DNA from: Amorphoplanes digitatis
GTDB taxonomy: Bacteria; Actinomycetota; Actinomycetes; Mycobacteriales; Micromonosporaceae
Length of the DNA: 64,000 bases
NCBI RefSeq assembly: GCF_014205335.1
Contig: NZ_JACHNH010000001.1
Location: forward strand, 2,846,501 to 2,910,500
Direction: 5' to 3'
Part shown: positions 40,618 to 49,328 of the stretch, in pieces
How the letters are laid out: each line of letters opens with the position of its first letter
Position numbering within the stretch: position 1 is the first letter of the stretch
Made by a program: the position numbers and the translations under genes
Notes under the pieces: model-generated
What the model was told of the DNA's origin: nothing
Database searches by the model: none
The model's input: only the letters and a program-made list of their open reading frames with translations

Positions 40618-42914
40618 TTGGCGATGAGCAGGAGCAGGCCGCGTGCGCGCAGCGCGTACGCGGTGGAGGCACCGCCGATGAGCGTCTCGCCGCCCGGCGC
40701 GGCGACCTGGTCGGGTCCCTCCGCCCAGGTGGACGTGTCGGTCACCCTGTACCACTGCTTCCCGGACGGCGGTGCGGGCAGGGTGAAGGTGACGTCTCCG
40801 GACCAGCCGTTGTACGCGACGTAGATGCCCGGCGCGGAGTCACCGAACTCGCTGCCGTCGATGCGCCAGGCCAGTGCGTGGTTGTTCGCGTCCGCCCAGT
40901 ACGCGGCGTCCGGCGTCGTGCCCGCCGGGGTGAACCAGACGAGCTGGCCGAGGCCGTTTCCGTTGGTGTCCGAGGCGGTGTAGAAGTTCGCCGGTCGCAG
41001 GGCCGGGTGCGCCTTGCGGAACGCGAGCAGCCGGCCGGTGAAGGTCGCGAAGTTCGCCTGGTTGGCGTCGGGCGCCCAGCCGAGCCAGTTGGCGCTGGAG
41101 TCGACGTTGTACGGGTTGTTGTTGCAGTTGATCCCGCGCAGGTGCTCGTCGCCGCCGGTCATCATCGGCGTGCCGGCCGACAGCGTGAGCAGCGCCTGGC
41201 CGTTGCGGGCCGCCTTGCGCTGGTCGCCGGCGACCCCGCCCTGGTTCCAGGAGATGTTGTCGTCCGAGCCGCCGTCGGACGGCCCGTACGGCCAGGCCTG
41301 GTCGTTGTTCTTGGCCGAGCAGGAGTAGAGGTCCTTGAGGGTGAAGCCGTCGTGGGCGACCACGAAGTTGATCGAGTTCCACGGGCGGCGGCCGTCGTCT
41401 CCGTACAGGTCGGACGAGCCGGCGAAGCGGTTGGCGAGGTCGCCCGGGGTGACCGCGTCGACGCCCAGCTTGTTCTGGTCGCGGCGCACGGTGTCGCGGT
41501 AGATGCCGTTCCACTCCGACCAGCCGGCCGGGAAGTTGCCGACCTGGTAGCTGTTGCCGCCGATGGCCCACGGCTCGGCGATCCAGTCGACGCCGGAGCC
41601 GCCGGCGGCCGGCCGGGCCGGCATCTCGGCGACGAGGCGGTTGAGTGCGGTGCCGGTGGCCGTGCGGTTGTAGTTGAAGCAGCCGTGCTGGCAGGTGTTG
41701 CCGAGCACGGACGCCAGGTCGAACCGGAACCCGTCGACGCCGAGCGTGTTCTTCCAGTAGGCGACGGAGTCGACGATGAGGTTCTGCGCGACCGGGTTGG
41801 CGGTGTTGTAGTTGCCGCCGACGCCGGTGTTGTCCCACGGGCCCTGCCGGTCGCCGGTCAGCGAGTAGTAGGTGGGGTTGTCCAGGCCGCGCCACGAGAA
41901 CAGGTTGTAGGTGTTCTTGTCGCCCTGCGGACCCTCCTCGCCGGTGTGGTTGTAGACGACGTCGATGAGGACCTTGATGCCCGCGTCGTGGTATGCCTTC
42001 ACCATGGCCTGGAACTCCGCGGTCGGCCCGCCGGGCGACTTGTCGGAGGAGTAGCGGCGGTCGGGCGCGAAGTAGTTGAGGGTCATGTAACCCCAGTAGT
42101 TGTCCCCGGCGGTGCTTGTCGGCTCGACGTCGTGGGTGTCGTTCTGGGTCTCCTGTACCGGCAGGAACTCGACCGCGGTCACGCCGAGCGACGCGAGGTA
42201 GGCGGCCTTGAGCCCGGCGCCCCGGTAGGTGCCCCGGTACGCCGCCGCGATCGAGGTGTCGTTCCTGGTGAGGCCACGCAGGTGCACCTCGTACACGATG
42301 TCGTCCTTGAAGGCCCGGGTGGGTTTCGTGCCGGATCCGCCGGTGGCCGGGGTCAGGACGATGCCCTTGGGCGCGAACGTGCCGGTGTCGGCCGCGCGGT
42401 TGGCGCCGGAGCGGTACCCGCTCGCATCGGTGTGGCCCGGCGTGCGCGGATCGTGGCTGATCTCCCTCGCGTACGGGTCGATCAGGAGCTTGTTGGGGTT
42501 GAAGCGGTTGCCGGCGGAGTCGACGTCGGAGATGAACCCGGCGGTCGAGCCCTTGGTCCAGGCGCTGTTGTACGGCCAGTTCGGTCCCCAGGCGCGGTAT
42601 CCGTAGTAGACGGTGCCGGTGACGCCGTGCGCGGCGAGGTCGGCGACGGTGACCGTCGCGGAGAAGGTGTCGCTGTTCTCGGTCAGGACGTAGCTGACGT
42701 TCTCCTGCGCGCCGGTGGCGGCGCTGTACACGTAGGCGGCGATCCGGGTGGCGGTCGCCGAGTAGACCCGGAACGTGATGGTGCCGGCGGCGGCGTTCCG
42801 GCGCGCGCCGAGGCTCTGTGCGTCGATGGCGGCGCGGGCGGACGGTGCGGAGATGACGCCGGCCGCCAGGACCGCGACGACGGTGACCAGCAACAGGCGC
42901 AAGCGGGGATGCAT
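40614..42914 (-). CDS. Secreted isoamylase-type glycogen/starch debranching enzyme (GH13, GlgX-like)
   Basis: A 766-residue secreted enzyme. Signal peptide at residues 1-28 (LLLVTVVAVLAAGVISAPSARA). A CBM48-like N-terminal domain (ITFRVYSATATRIAAYVYS) precedes the GH13 barrel. The nucleophile is Asp399 in DGFRFDLAS, the acid Glu447 in WIAEPWA, and the third acid Asp522 in VAHDGFTL. GAGGAGG precedes the ATG. It cleaves alpha-1,6 branches outside the cell, releasing maltodextrins. Maltose-type operators lie upstream. 'glgX' is avoided because true GlgX is cytoplasmic. Confidence 0.88.
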   Translation of the reverse strand: MHPRLRLLLVTVVAVLAAGVISAPSARAAIDAQSLGARRNAAAGTITFRVYSATATRIAAYVYSAATGAQENVSYVLTENSDTFSATVTVADLAAHGVTGTVYYGYRAWGPNWPYNSAWTKGSTAGFISDVDSAGNRFNPNKLLIDPYAREISHDPRTPGHTDASGYRSGANRAADTGTFAPKGIVLTPATGGSGTKPTRAFKDDIVYEVHLRGLTRNDTSIAAAYRGTYRGAGLKAAYLASLGVTAVEFLPVQETQNDTHDVEPTSTAGDNYWGYMTLNYFAPDRRYSSDKSPGGPTAEFQAMVKAYHDAGIKVLIDVVYNHTGEEGPQGDKNTYNLFSWRGLDNPTYYSLTGDRQGPWDNTGVGGNYNTANPVAQNLIVDSVAYWKNTLGVDGFRFDLASVLGNTCQHGCFNYNRTATGTALNRLVAEMPARPAAGGSGVDWIAEPWAIGGNSYQVGNFPAGWSEWNGIYRDTVRRDQNKLGVDAVTPGDLANRFAGSSDLYGDDGRRPWNSINFVVAHDGFTLKDLYSCSAKNNDQAWPYGPSDGGSDDNISWNQGGVAGDQRKAARNGQALLTLSAGTPMMTGGDEHLRGINCNNNPYNVDSSANWLGWAPDANQANFATFTGRLLAFRKAHPALRPANFYTASDTNGNGLGQLVWFTPAGTTPDAAYWADANNHALAWRIDGSEFGDSAPGIYVAYNGWSGDVTFTLPAPPSGKQWYRVTDTSTWAEGPDQVAAPGGETLIGGASTAYALRARGLLLLIAK

Positions 42915-42970
42915 TGCGAAGACCTCCTCGCGGGACGGGGGTGATACGAGGAAAAGCCGGGGATGATCTG

Positions 42971-42984
42971 TGCAAGACCTTGCA
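42971..42984. promoter_or_regulatory. Maltose-type operator 1
   Basis: TGCAAGACCTTGCA is a perfect inverted repeat (TGCAAG / CTTGCA), 57 bases upstream of the debranching-enzyme start. It resembles the TTGCAAG-type sites of LacI-family MalR in streptomycetes. The MalR gene is not in this window. Confidence 0.55.
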
Positions 42985-43064
42985 ATGTTTCCAAGAAGCT
43001 ACCATCCGAAGTCATCGATGTTAACGATCGATTCGTCGAATGGCCGCTGACCAGCGCTGATGAG

Positions 43065-43080
43065 TTGCAACCTCTTGCAG
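43065..43080. promoter_or_regulatory. Maltose-type operator 2
   Basis: TTGCAACCTCTTGCAG contains TGCAA and TTGCA as an inverted repeat four bases apart. It sits 150 bases upstream of the debranching-enzyme gene and 59 bases before the divergent Pr6Pr gene, so it may affect either. Confidence 0.4.
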
Positions 43081-43138
43081 ATGTTGTGAAGGCCGTCTAT
43101 CTGGCCGGATGTGGGGCCGCGCTGTACGGTTCCTGCCC

Positions 43139-43828
43139 ATGGCGAGGATCTGGCTCCGGCCGCAGCTGTGGCTGCGCGTGCTCATCGTCGGCTCGGGGCT
43201 GGTCGGGCTCCTCGCCGATCAGTACCGCATCGCGTACTACACCACGCAGAGCAACCTGATCACGCTGGGCTACTTCAGCGGGGTCCTGTACTGGATGGTC
43301 CGGCGGAACGCCGTCGAGCCGGCGGCGCCCCGGCTGCGCGGCGCGGTCACCCTCTGGATCCTCATCACCGGACTGATCTCGCACTTCATGCTGGAGGGCG
43401 GCGCCAACCCGCTGCCCGGGCTGGTGGCCGGCGACCCGGCGGAGCAGGTGACCAACTGGTCGCGGTTCCTGGTGCACTACGCCGTGCCGGCGCTGGTGCT
43501 CATCGACTGGATCGCGTTCGGCCCGCGCCGCGTGTCGCCGTGGCGCGATCTGTGGCTGTGGATCCTGTTCCCGCTCGGCTACGGCGTCGCGTCGGTGCTG
43601 CGCGCGGTCGCGATCCCGACGGTCTCCGACCGATACCCCTACTTCTTCCTGAACCCCACTTCACACGGGTACGGGTGGGTGGCGGGCCAGTTCGTGCGGC
43701 TCGCCGTGATCTTCGCGGGCCTCGGCGCGATCCTGTTGCTGATCGATCGGCTGCGGGGGCGCCGCCCGGCGCCCGCCGCGCCGCCGGTCGCCGAGGAGGC
43801 CGCGGAGCTGCCGGTGCCTTCCCCCTAG
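43139..43828 (+). CDS. Pr6Pr-family membrane protein
   Basis: A 229-residue membrane protein with six predicted helices. The first helix pair is followed by AYYTTQSNLITLGYFSGVLYW, the family hallmark 'YFTxQSNxL', and later by HYAVPALVLIDWIAFGPRR and YPYFFLNP. ATG 43139 is preferred over the longer frame from GTG 43109 because it directly precedes the first helix. Pr6Pr-like proteins resemble vertebrate androgen-induced AIG1/FAR-17a hydrolases. The role in bacteria is unclear. Confidence 0.8.
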   Translation: MARIWLRPQLWLRVLIVGSGLVGLLADQYRIAYYTTQSNLITLGYFSGVLYWMVRRNAVEPAAPRLRGAVTLWILITGLISHFMLEGGANPLPGLVAGDPAEQVTNWSRFLVHYAVPALVLIDWIAFGPRRVSPWRDLWLWILFPLGYGVASVLRAVAIPTVSDRYPYFFLNPTSHGYGWVAGQFVRLAVIFAGLGAILLLIDRLRGRRPAPAAPPVAEEAAELPVPSP

Positions 43829-43852
43829 CATCCGTTGCCCGGCCCTAATACC

Positions 43853-43878
43853 TTCCAGTACTATGCATTCCAGTACTA
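43853..43878. promoter_or_regulatory. PadR operator: direct repeat before the PadR gene
   Basis: TTCCAGTACTA occurs at 43853-43863 and again at 43868-43878. AGTACT within each is a palindrome, and the pair is flanked by AATACC and GGGTAT as inverted ends. It lies 22 bases before the PadR start codon, fitting autoregulation. Confidence 0.6.
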
Positions 43879-43899
43879 GGGTATGGGCGGGGTGAATCG

Positions 43900-44274
43900 A
43901 TGAAGGTCGCGAAGGATCTGGTGGCAGCCTCGGCGGTGCCGATGGTGCTGGGCATCTTGGCGGAGGAGGCGAGCTACGGCTACGCCATCCTCAAACGGAT
44001 CAACGAGCTGTCCGGCGGTGAGCTGGACTGGACCGAGGGCCTGCTCTACCCGCTGCTGCACCGGCTGGAGCGGCTCGGGCACGTGGAGTCGAGCTGGCAG
44101 ACGGTCACCGGCGAGCGGCGCCGCAAGTACTACCGCATCACCGGAACGGGCCTTGCCGAGCTCGCGGAGCAGCGCCGCCAGTGGGACACGGTCGTCGACA
44201 CGCTCAAGGGCGTCTGGCACGGCATGGGCGAGCTCGGCCCGCTGCCGGGGCTCACGTGTGAGGCCGGGGCATGA
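43900..44274 (+). CDS. PadR-family transcriptional regulator
   Basis: A 124-residue winged-helix protein. YGYAILKRINELSGGELDWTEG contains the 'YGYEI' and 'EGxLYPLLHRLExxGxV' signatures (LLYPLLHRLERLGHVES), then RRRKYYRITGTG. The short form lacks a large sensor domain. It overlaps the downstream membrane-protein gene by four bases (ATGA), an arrangement common for PadR genes controlling their own membrane partner. Confidence 0.92.
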   Translation: MKVAKDLVAASAVPMVLGILAEEASYGYAILKRINELSGGELDWTEGLLYPLLHRLERLGHVESSWQTVTGERRRKYYRITGTGLAELAEQRRQWDTVVDTLKGVWHGMGELGPLPGLTCEAGA

Positions 44275-45641
44275 CGGCGCAGCACGGTCAGGACGAGCTC
44301 GAGGCGCAGTTCGCGCAGTGGCGCCAGTACGTGGAGCGTCGCCGGGAGTTGCAGGCGTCCGACGCCGACGAGCTCGAGGACCACCTCCGCGGTTCCGTCG
44401 ACGCTCTGGTCGCCGCCGGCCTGAGCGCGGACGAGGCGTTCCTGGTCGCGGTCAAGCGGATGGGCAGCCTCGACGAGCTGTCCCGCGAGTTCGCCCGGGA
44501 GCACTCCGAGCGGCTGTGGAAGCAACTGGTGCTGACCGGCGCGGACCAGGACCCGGCCGGCGGTGGGTCGCGCCGCGACCTGTGGGCCCTGGTCGCCTGC
44601 GCGGCCGGCGCCGCGGTCTCCGTCAAGCTGCCGGCGCTGTTCGGGCTGGACTTCGACCAGGACGGCTCGTTCTACGCGCGCAACTTCAGCCTGTTCGCGC
44701 TGACCTGGCTGGCGGGCTTCCTCGCCTGGCGCCGGCAGGCCGGGCGCACGATGATCGCCGCGCTGGCCGCCCTGTTCGTGCTCGGCGCCGTCGCGGCCAA
44801 CGTCTACCCGCTCGGCGAGGAGTCGCAGTCGCTGGTGATCACCAGCATCCACCTGCCGATCGCCCTCTGGCTGGTGGTGGGGCTCGCCTACGTCTCCGAG
44901 GAGTGGCGCTCGTCGCGAAGACGGATGGACTTCATCCGCTTCACCGGCGAATGGTTCGTCTACTTCGTCCTCATCGCCCTCGGCGGCGGCGTCCTGACCG
45001 CCTTCACGGCTGGCACGTTCAACGCGATCGGGATGGACCCCGAGGTGTTCATCTCGCAGTGGCTGCTGCCCTGCGGCGCGGTCGCCGCGGTCGTGGTGGC
45101 CGGCTGGCTCGTCGAGGCCAAGCAGAGCGTTGTCGAGAACATCGCCCCGGTGCTCACGCGGCTGTTCACCCCGCTGTTCACCGCCGTCCTGCTCGCCTTC
45201 CTCGCCGCGGTCCTGGTGACCAGCACCGGCATCGACGTCGAGCGCGAGGCGCTGATCCTGTTCAACCTGCTGCTTGTCGTCGTGCTGGGGCTGATGCTCT
45301 ACACGATGTCGGCCCGCGATCCGCTGGCCCCGCCCGGCGTGTTCGACCGGCTCCAGCTCGCGCTCGTGGCGAGCGCGCTCGCCGTCGACGTGCTGGTGCT
45401 GCTGGAGATCATCGGGCGCATCTCCGAGTACGGCACCACGCCGAACAAGACGGCGGCGCTCGGCGAGAACATCATCCTGCTGGTCAACCTCGCCGGCTCG
45501 GCGTGGCTGCTGCTGAAGCTCGTTCGCCGGCGTACGCCGTTCGAGGCGCTCGAGCGCTGGCAGACCGGCTACCTCCCGGTGTTCGCCGCCTGGGCCTGGG
45601 CCGTGGTCCTGGTCTTCCCGCCGCTGTTCGACTACGCCTGA
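44271..45641 (+). CDS. Permease-prefix-domain membrane protein regulated by PadR
   Basis: A 456-residue protein. Residues 1-85 are a helical permease-prefix/HAAS-like domain (ELEDHLRGSVDALVAAGLSADEAFLVAVKRMGS). About ten helices follow, in a DUF4153-like arrangement (ALWLVVGLAYVSEEWRSSRRRMDFIRFTGEW). The prefix domain is typical of PadR-linked membrane proteins. Its function is unknown; envelope homeostasis is a guess. Confidence 0.78.
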   Translation: MTAQHGQDELEAQFAQWRQYVERRRELQASDADELEDHLRGSVDALVAAGLSADEAFLVAVKRMGSLDELSREFAREHSERLWKQLVLTGADQDPAGGGSRRDLWALVACAAGAAVSVKLPALFGLDFDQDGSFYARNFSLFALTWLAGFLAWRRQAGRTMIAALAALFVLGAVAANVYPLGEESQSLVITSIHLPIALWLVVGLAYVSEEWRSSRRRMDFIRFTGEWFVYFVLIALGGGVLTAFTAGTFNAIGMDPEVFISQWLLPCGAVAAVVVAGWLVEAKQSVVENIAPVLTRLFTPLFTAVLLAFLAAVLVTSTGIDVEREALILFNLLLVVVLGLMLYTMSARDPLAPPGVFDRLQLALVASALAVDVLVLLEIIGRISEYGTTPNKTAALGENIILLVNLAGSAWLLLKLVRRRTPFEALERWQTGYLPVFAAWAWAVVLVFPPLFDYA

Positions 45642-45646
45642 TCCGC

Positions 45647-45678
45647 CGGGTAGGGCGCCGATCGTGGCGCCCTACCCG
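45647..45678. terminator. Perfect bidirectional terminator
   Basis: CGGGTAGGGCGCC (45647-45659) and GGCGCCCTACCCG (45666-45678) pair over 13 bases around GATCGT. It separates the PadR operon from the convergent terC-like gene, whose stop lies in the right arm. Confidence 0.75.
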
Positions 45679-46682
45679 AGAGCGGAAGCCGGCTGGGCGC
45701 GTCGCTCCCGGCGGTCGGCGGCGAGGCTGGTGACCGTCACCGCCGCCAGGGTCGCGAGGATGACGCCCAGCGAGAGCACGGTCGGCACGTCGGGCACCTG
45801 AGGCCAGACGCCGTGTGCCCAGTGCAGGACCAGCTTGGCGCCGATGAAGCCCAGGATGACGGCGAGGCCGTAGTTGAGGTGGCGCAGCCGGCCGAGGACG
45901 TCGCGCAGCACGAAATACAGCGCCCGGAGGCCGAGCAGGGCGAAGGCGTTGGTGGCGAAGACCAGGTACGGGTCGTCGGTCACGCCGTACACGGCGGGCA
46001 CCGAGTCGACCGCGAACACGATGTCGGTCATGAACACCGCGACGACCACCAGGGCCATCGGTGTCAGCGCCCGGCGGCCGTTCCCCCGCACGGTCAGGCG
46101 GGTGCCGTGGTACCGGCCGTCGACCGGCATGACCCGGCGCAGCATGCGTACGCCGAGCATCCGGTCGATGTCGACCCGGGGCTGCTCGCCGCGCCGGGCG
46201 TCGCGCAGCACCTTGACCGCCGTGGCGAACAGCACCGCGCCGAACAGCAGGAACGCCCAGGTGCCGGTCTGCAGCACGGCCGCGCCGGCCGCGATGAACA
46301 CCGCGCGCAGCACCAGGGCGCCGACGATGCCGTACAGCAGGACCCGCTGCGACAGCGCCGACGGCACCGCGAAGGCGGCGAGCAGCAGCATGAACACGAA
46401 CAGGTTGTCCACCGACAGCGACTTCTCCACGACGTAGCCGGTGTAGAACGAGACCGCCGGGGCGTCGCCGTACACCTGCCAGAGGATCAGGCCGAACAGG
46501 GCCGGCAGCGCCAGATAGAACACGGACCAGGCGACCGCCTCGCGGATCAGCACGTCGTGCGGTCGCCGGGTGATGACGAAGTCGACGCAGAGCAGGATCA
46601 GCAGGGCCGCGATCGTGATGGCCCAGAGCCGGGGCGACGCCACCGACGGCAGCGGGTTGGCGACGAACAATCCGGAGTGCAC
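45672..46682 (-). CDS. TerC/Alx-family integral membrane protein
   Basis: A 336-residue TerC protein with about nine helices. Hallmarks are EKSLSVDNLFVFMLLLAAF and the second copy FMTDIVFAVDSVPAVYGVTDDPYLVFATNAFALLGLRALYF. The acidic SxDN and FAxDSxPA motifs lie in the membrane and are thought to bind Mn2+. Bacterial TerC/Alx relatives export Mn2+. AGGAG precedes the GTG start. The long leader looks like a yybP-ykoY manganese riboswitch. Confidence 0.9.
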   Translation of the reverse strand: MHSGLFVANPLPSVASPRLWAITIAALLILLCVDFVITRRPHDVLIREAVAWSVFYLALPALFGLILWQVYGDAPAVSFYTGYVVEKSLSVDNLFVFMLLLAAFAVPSALSQRVLLYGIVGALVLRAVFIAAGAAVLQTGTWAFLLFGAVLFATAVKVLRDARRGEQPRVDIDRMLGVRMLRRVMPVDGRYHGTRLTVRGNGRRALTPMALVVVAVFMTDIVFAVDSVPAVYGVTDDPYLVFATNAFALLGLRALYFVLRDVLGRLRHLNYGLAVILGFIGAKLVLHWAHGVWPQVPDVPTVLSLGVILATLAAVTVTSLAADRRERRAQPASALG

Positions 46683-46695
46683 GGGCGCTCCTCGG

Positions 46696-46826
46696 GCCGA
46701 TGGAATCGTCCGAGGTCTCCCTCACCCGCCGTGGATCGGCGGGCGAGCGCACGAAGGCAACTAGGGGTGCCCGTGATGACCGCGACGCTCCCGCCCGGAG
46801 GTACTCCCCTCACCGGGCAGACTAGG
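46696..46826 (-). ncRNA. Probable yybP-ykoY (Mn2+) riboswitch in the terC leader
   Basis: On the minus strand the leader carries TGAGGGGAGTACC (about 46811-46799) and, near the gene, GGTGAGGGAGACCTCGG (about 46726-46710). These resemble the conserved GGGGAGUA and GAGACC loops that meet to bind Mn2+ in this riboswitch class. Between them are GC-rich stems (GCTCGCCCGCCGA / CGGCGGG). A TAGTCT -10-like hexamer lies just upstream (46825-46820). Actinobacterial terC-like genes are frequent targets of this class. The match is by eye; the ends are approximate. Confidence 0.55.
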
Positions 46827-46926
46827 CCTTCCGGGCGGGTTCCGGCCAGCAGGTGCGGGTATCCCATCGAACCGGTTGACGCGGCCGGACACGCAGCGTG
46901 ACCATGGAACGGAGGGGAGGCCCGCC

Positions 46927-47037
46927 ATGCTTCTCGACATCGTGCTCGGCACGCTGCTGATACTCAGCCTGTTGATCGCCATGGCCGCCTTGACGCCCCC
47001 GTACTACCGGCACAAGCCGGGTGACGGGGTCCGCTGA
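46927..47037 (+). CDS. 36-residue membrane protein
   Basis: A short gene with a strong ribosome-binding site (GGAGGGGAGG) six bases upstream. The product opens LLDIVLGTLLILSLLIAMAA, a single membrane helix, and ends PPYYRHKPGDGVR with a basic tail. It overlaps the following phosphotransferase start by 17 bases. The RBS and helix argue that it is real. Function unknown. Confidence 0.5.
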   Translation: MLLDIVLGTLLILSLLIAMAALTPPYYRHKPGDGVR

Positions 47038-47716
47038 GCGGGCGCTGCTGGCCGCCCGGCTCGCGGCCCGCCCCGTACGCCTCGGCGACACGATGCGGCG
47101 ACCGCGGCACGACCGTTCCGCGTACGTGGATGAGCTCCTCCGGCAGCTCGCCGGCGCCGGTTTCGCCGGGGTGCCGCGCCCGCTGGGCTATGACGAGCGC
47201 GGCCGGCAGATCCTGACGTTCATCGAGGGCGAGGTGCCCGCCGGCGAGGGCCCGCACCGGCTCTCGGACGCCCGGATCCGCAGCGCGACCGAGCTGATCC
47301 GTGCCTTCCACGACGCGACGGCCGCCACACCGCTGCGCGAGGACCAGGAGATCGTCTGCCACGGCGACCTGGGCCCGCACAACACCGTGTTCGACGGCGA
47401 GCGGGCGATCGCCATCATCGACTTCGAGGACGACGTCGGCCCGGGCCGCCGGGTGGACGACTTCGCGCAGGCGGTGTGGGGCTTCGTGGACCTGACCGAC
47501 GCCGGCGTCGCCGTGGCCGACCAGGCACGCCGGACCCGGCTGATGTGTGACACCTACGGCGGCGTCACGCCCGCCGCGGTCGTCGAAGCCCTGACCGCGC
47601 GTTTCCACCGGGCCCGTGACCACCATCGCGCCGCGGGCCTGCGCGGCGCCGAACAGGTCTTCGACGACCTGCTGACCTGGATGTCACGCTTCGGCACCCG
47701 GATCGCCCGCGGCTGA
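47021..47716 (+). CDS. Aminoglycoside phosphotransferase-family kinase
   Basis: A 231-residue APH-fold protein. The catalytic Brenner motif is CHGDLGPHNTVF and the metal site IIDFEDDVGPGR. The N-terminal lobe is short (FAGVPRPLGYDERGRQILTFIEGEVP), so the protein is below the usual 260-300 residues. GTG 47021 is inside the small upstream gene. It could phosphorylate an antibiotic, a sugar or choline; the target is not evident. Confidence 0.82.
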   Translation: MTGSAERALLAARLAARPVRLGDTMRRPRHDRSAYVDELLRQLAGAGFAGVPRPLGYDERGRQILTFIEGEVPAGEGPHRLSDARIRSATELIRAFHDATAATPLREDQEIVCHGDLGPHNTVFDGERAIAIIDFEDDVGPGRRVDDFAQAVWGFVDLTDAGVAVADQARRTRLMCDTYGGVTPAAVVEALTARFHRARDHHRAAGLRGAEQVFDDLLTWMSRFGTRIARG

Positions 47717-47729
47717 GGGCCGCCTCAGC
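47712..47729. terminator. Hairpin between convergent genes
   Basis: GCTGAGG (47712-47718) and CCTCAGC (47723-47729) pair perfectly around GCCG, spanning the stops of the phosphotransferase (47716) and the ABC permease (47725). Confidence 0.5.
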
Positions 47730-48519
47730 GGCTCAGCGCGCGGTACCGGCGGGCGGCCAGGGGTAGGAAGATCGCCGTGAGCAGGGCGGGCCAGATCAGG
47801 GCGAGGGCGACCGCGTGCTCGGTCGGCCAGCCGTGCGCGTTCCAGTCGGGGTTGCCGAACAGCTGCCGGATCGCCGTCGCGGTGGCGGACAGCGGGTTCC
47901 ACGCGGCGATGGTGCCGAGCCAGCCGGGCATCGTCCCGGGTGAGACGAAGGCGCTGGAGAGGAATCCGACCGGCCACACCAGGATCTGCACGGATACCGC
48001 GGATTCCGGGGTCTTGAGCAGCAGTCCGAGGTAGATGCCGATCCAGGTGAACGCGAACCGCAGCCAGACCAGCAGCCCGAGGGCGGCGAGGGTCAGCGGC
48101 AGGCCGCGGTGCGCCGTCCAGCCGACGAGCAGTCCGGTCAGGACCATGACGGCGAGGCCGACGACGGCGTTGAGCAGGTCGGCCGCGCTGCGGCCCGCGA
48201 GGATCGCCGTGGTGGTGACCGGCATGGCCCGGATGCGTTCGGTGACGCCCTTGGCGGTGTCGGTGGTGACGGCGATGACCATGGCCTCCAGGCCGAACAG
48301 CATGGTCATCGCCAGCATGCCCGGGATCAGGAAGTCCATGTAGTCGCCGTCCGGCACGGCCATGGCGCCGCCGAAGAGGTAGCCGAACATCAGCACCATC
48401 AGCACCGGGAACAGCAGGCCGATGAGGATCGTCACGGGGCTGCGCTGCCAGTGCCGCAGTACGCGACCGGTCAGGGTGGCGGTGTCGCGCAGGCTTGTGG
48501 CGGGGGAGAGAGTCGTCAT
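47725..48519 (-). CDS. DrrB-like ABC-2 type exporter permease
   Basis: A 264-residue permease of the ABC-2 family with six helices. VLRHWQRSPVTILIGLLFPVLMVLMFGYLFGG at the start, the RIRAMPVTTTAILAGRSAAD loop and the late FLSSAFVSPGTMPGWLGTIAAWNPLSA match DrrB. ATG 48519 overlaps the ATPase stop (ATGA). It forms a drug exporter with the gene before it, under the divergent TetR protein. Confidence 0.9.
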   Translation of the reverse strand: MTTLSPATSLRDTATLTGRVLRHWQRSPVTILIGLLFPVLMVLMFGYLFGGAMAVPDGDYMDFLIPGMLAMTMLFGLEAMVIAVTTDTAKGVTERIRAMPVTTTAILAGRSAADLLNAVVGLAVMVLTGLLVGWTAHRGLPLTLAALGLLVWLRFAFTWIGIYLGLLLKTPESAVSVQILVWPVGFLSSAFVSPGTMPGWLGTIAAWNPLSATATAIRQLFGNPDWNAHGWPTEHAVALALIWPALLTAIFLPLAARRYRALSR

Positions 48520-49328
48520 GCTGCCGGCTCCGGGTTCTGTGCGGTGGTCGTGGTGGCGGGGCGGCCGGTGAGCTGGAGGAAGACCTCGTCGAGGGTGGGT
48601 TTGCGGGTGACGGTCTCGACCCGGTCGGGGCCGACCCTGGCCTTGAGCTCGTCGGGGGTGCCCTCGGCCACGACCCGGCCGGCGTCGATGAGCACGATCT
48701 GGTCGGCGAGCTGGTCGGCCTCCTCCAGGTACTGGGTGGTGAGCAGGACCGTGGTGCCGGAGCCGACGAGCGAGCGGATCGCGGCCCAGACCTCGATCCG
48801 GGCCCGCGGGTCGAGGCCGGTGGTCGGCTCGTCCAGGAACAGCACCGGCGGGGCCAGGAGCAGGCTGGTGGCCAGGTCGAGCCGGCGGCGCATCCCGCCG
48901 GAGTACTCGGCGACGGACCGGCCGGCGGCCTCGGTCAGATCGAAGCGTTCGAGCAGCTCGTCCGCGCGGCGGCGGGCCTGTGCCGTGGGCAGGTGGTACA
49001 GCTTCGCGAACATGACGAGGTTCTGGCGGCCGCTGAGGATCTCGTCGACCGACGCGTTCTGGCCGACCAGGCCGATCCGGTAGCGCACCGTGCGCGGGTC
49101 GGCGAGGGCGTCGTGGCCGTCGACGAACGCCCGGCCGGCGTCCGGGCGGAGCAGGGTGGTCAGGATCCGCACCGCCGTGGTCTTGCCGGCGCCGTTCGGG
49201 CCGAGCAGGCCGCACACCGTGCCCGGCCGCACGTTCAGGTCGAAGCCGTCGAGCGCCGTCCGGTCCCCGTATCGCTTGCGCAGGCCGATGGCCTGTATCG
49301 CCCAGTCGGTGCTTTCTCCGTATGCCAT
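48516..49328 (-). CDS. DrrA-like ABC exporter ATP-binding protein
   Basis: A 270-residue ATPase with Walker A GPNGAGKTT, signature YSGGMRRR, Walker B VLFLDEPTTGLD, and the DrrA-type C-terminal segment DELKARVGPDRVETV, then TLDEVFLQLTGRPA. Daunorubicin-resistance ATPases have this tail. A TetR operator spans its start codon, so repressor binding would block it directly. Confidence 0.92.
   Translation of the reverse strand: MAYGESTDWAIQAIGLRKRYGDRTALDGFDLNVRPGTVCGLLGPNGAGKTTAVRILTTLLRPDAGRAFVDGHDALADPRTVRYRIGLVGQNASVDEILSGRQNLVMFAKLYHLPTAQARRRADELLERFDLTEAAGRSVAEYSGGMRRRLDLATSLLLAPPVLFLDEPTTGLDPRARIEVWAAIRSLVGSGTTVLLTTQYLEEADQLADQIVLIDAGRVVAEGTPDELKARVGPDRVETVTRKPTLDEVFLQLTGRPATTTTAQNPEPAA

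Noticed and set aside
40614-42914. Naming the gene glgX
   Set aside because: The protein has a signal peptide; GlgX is a cytoplasmic glycogen-debranching enzyme.
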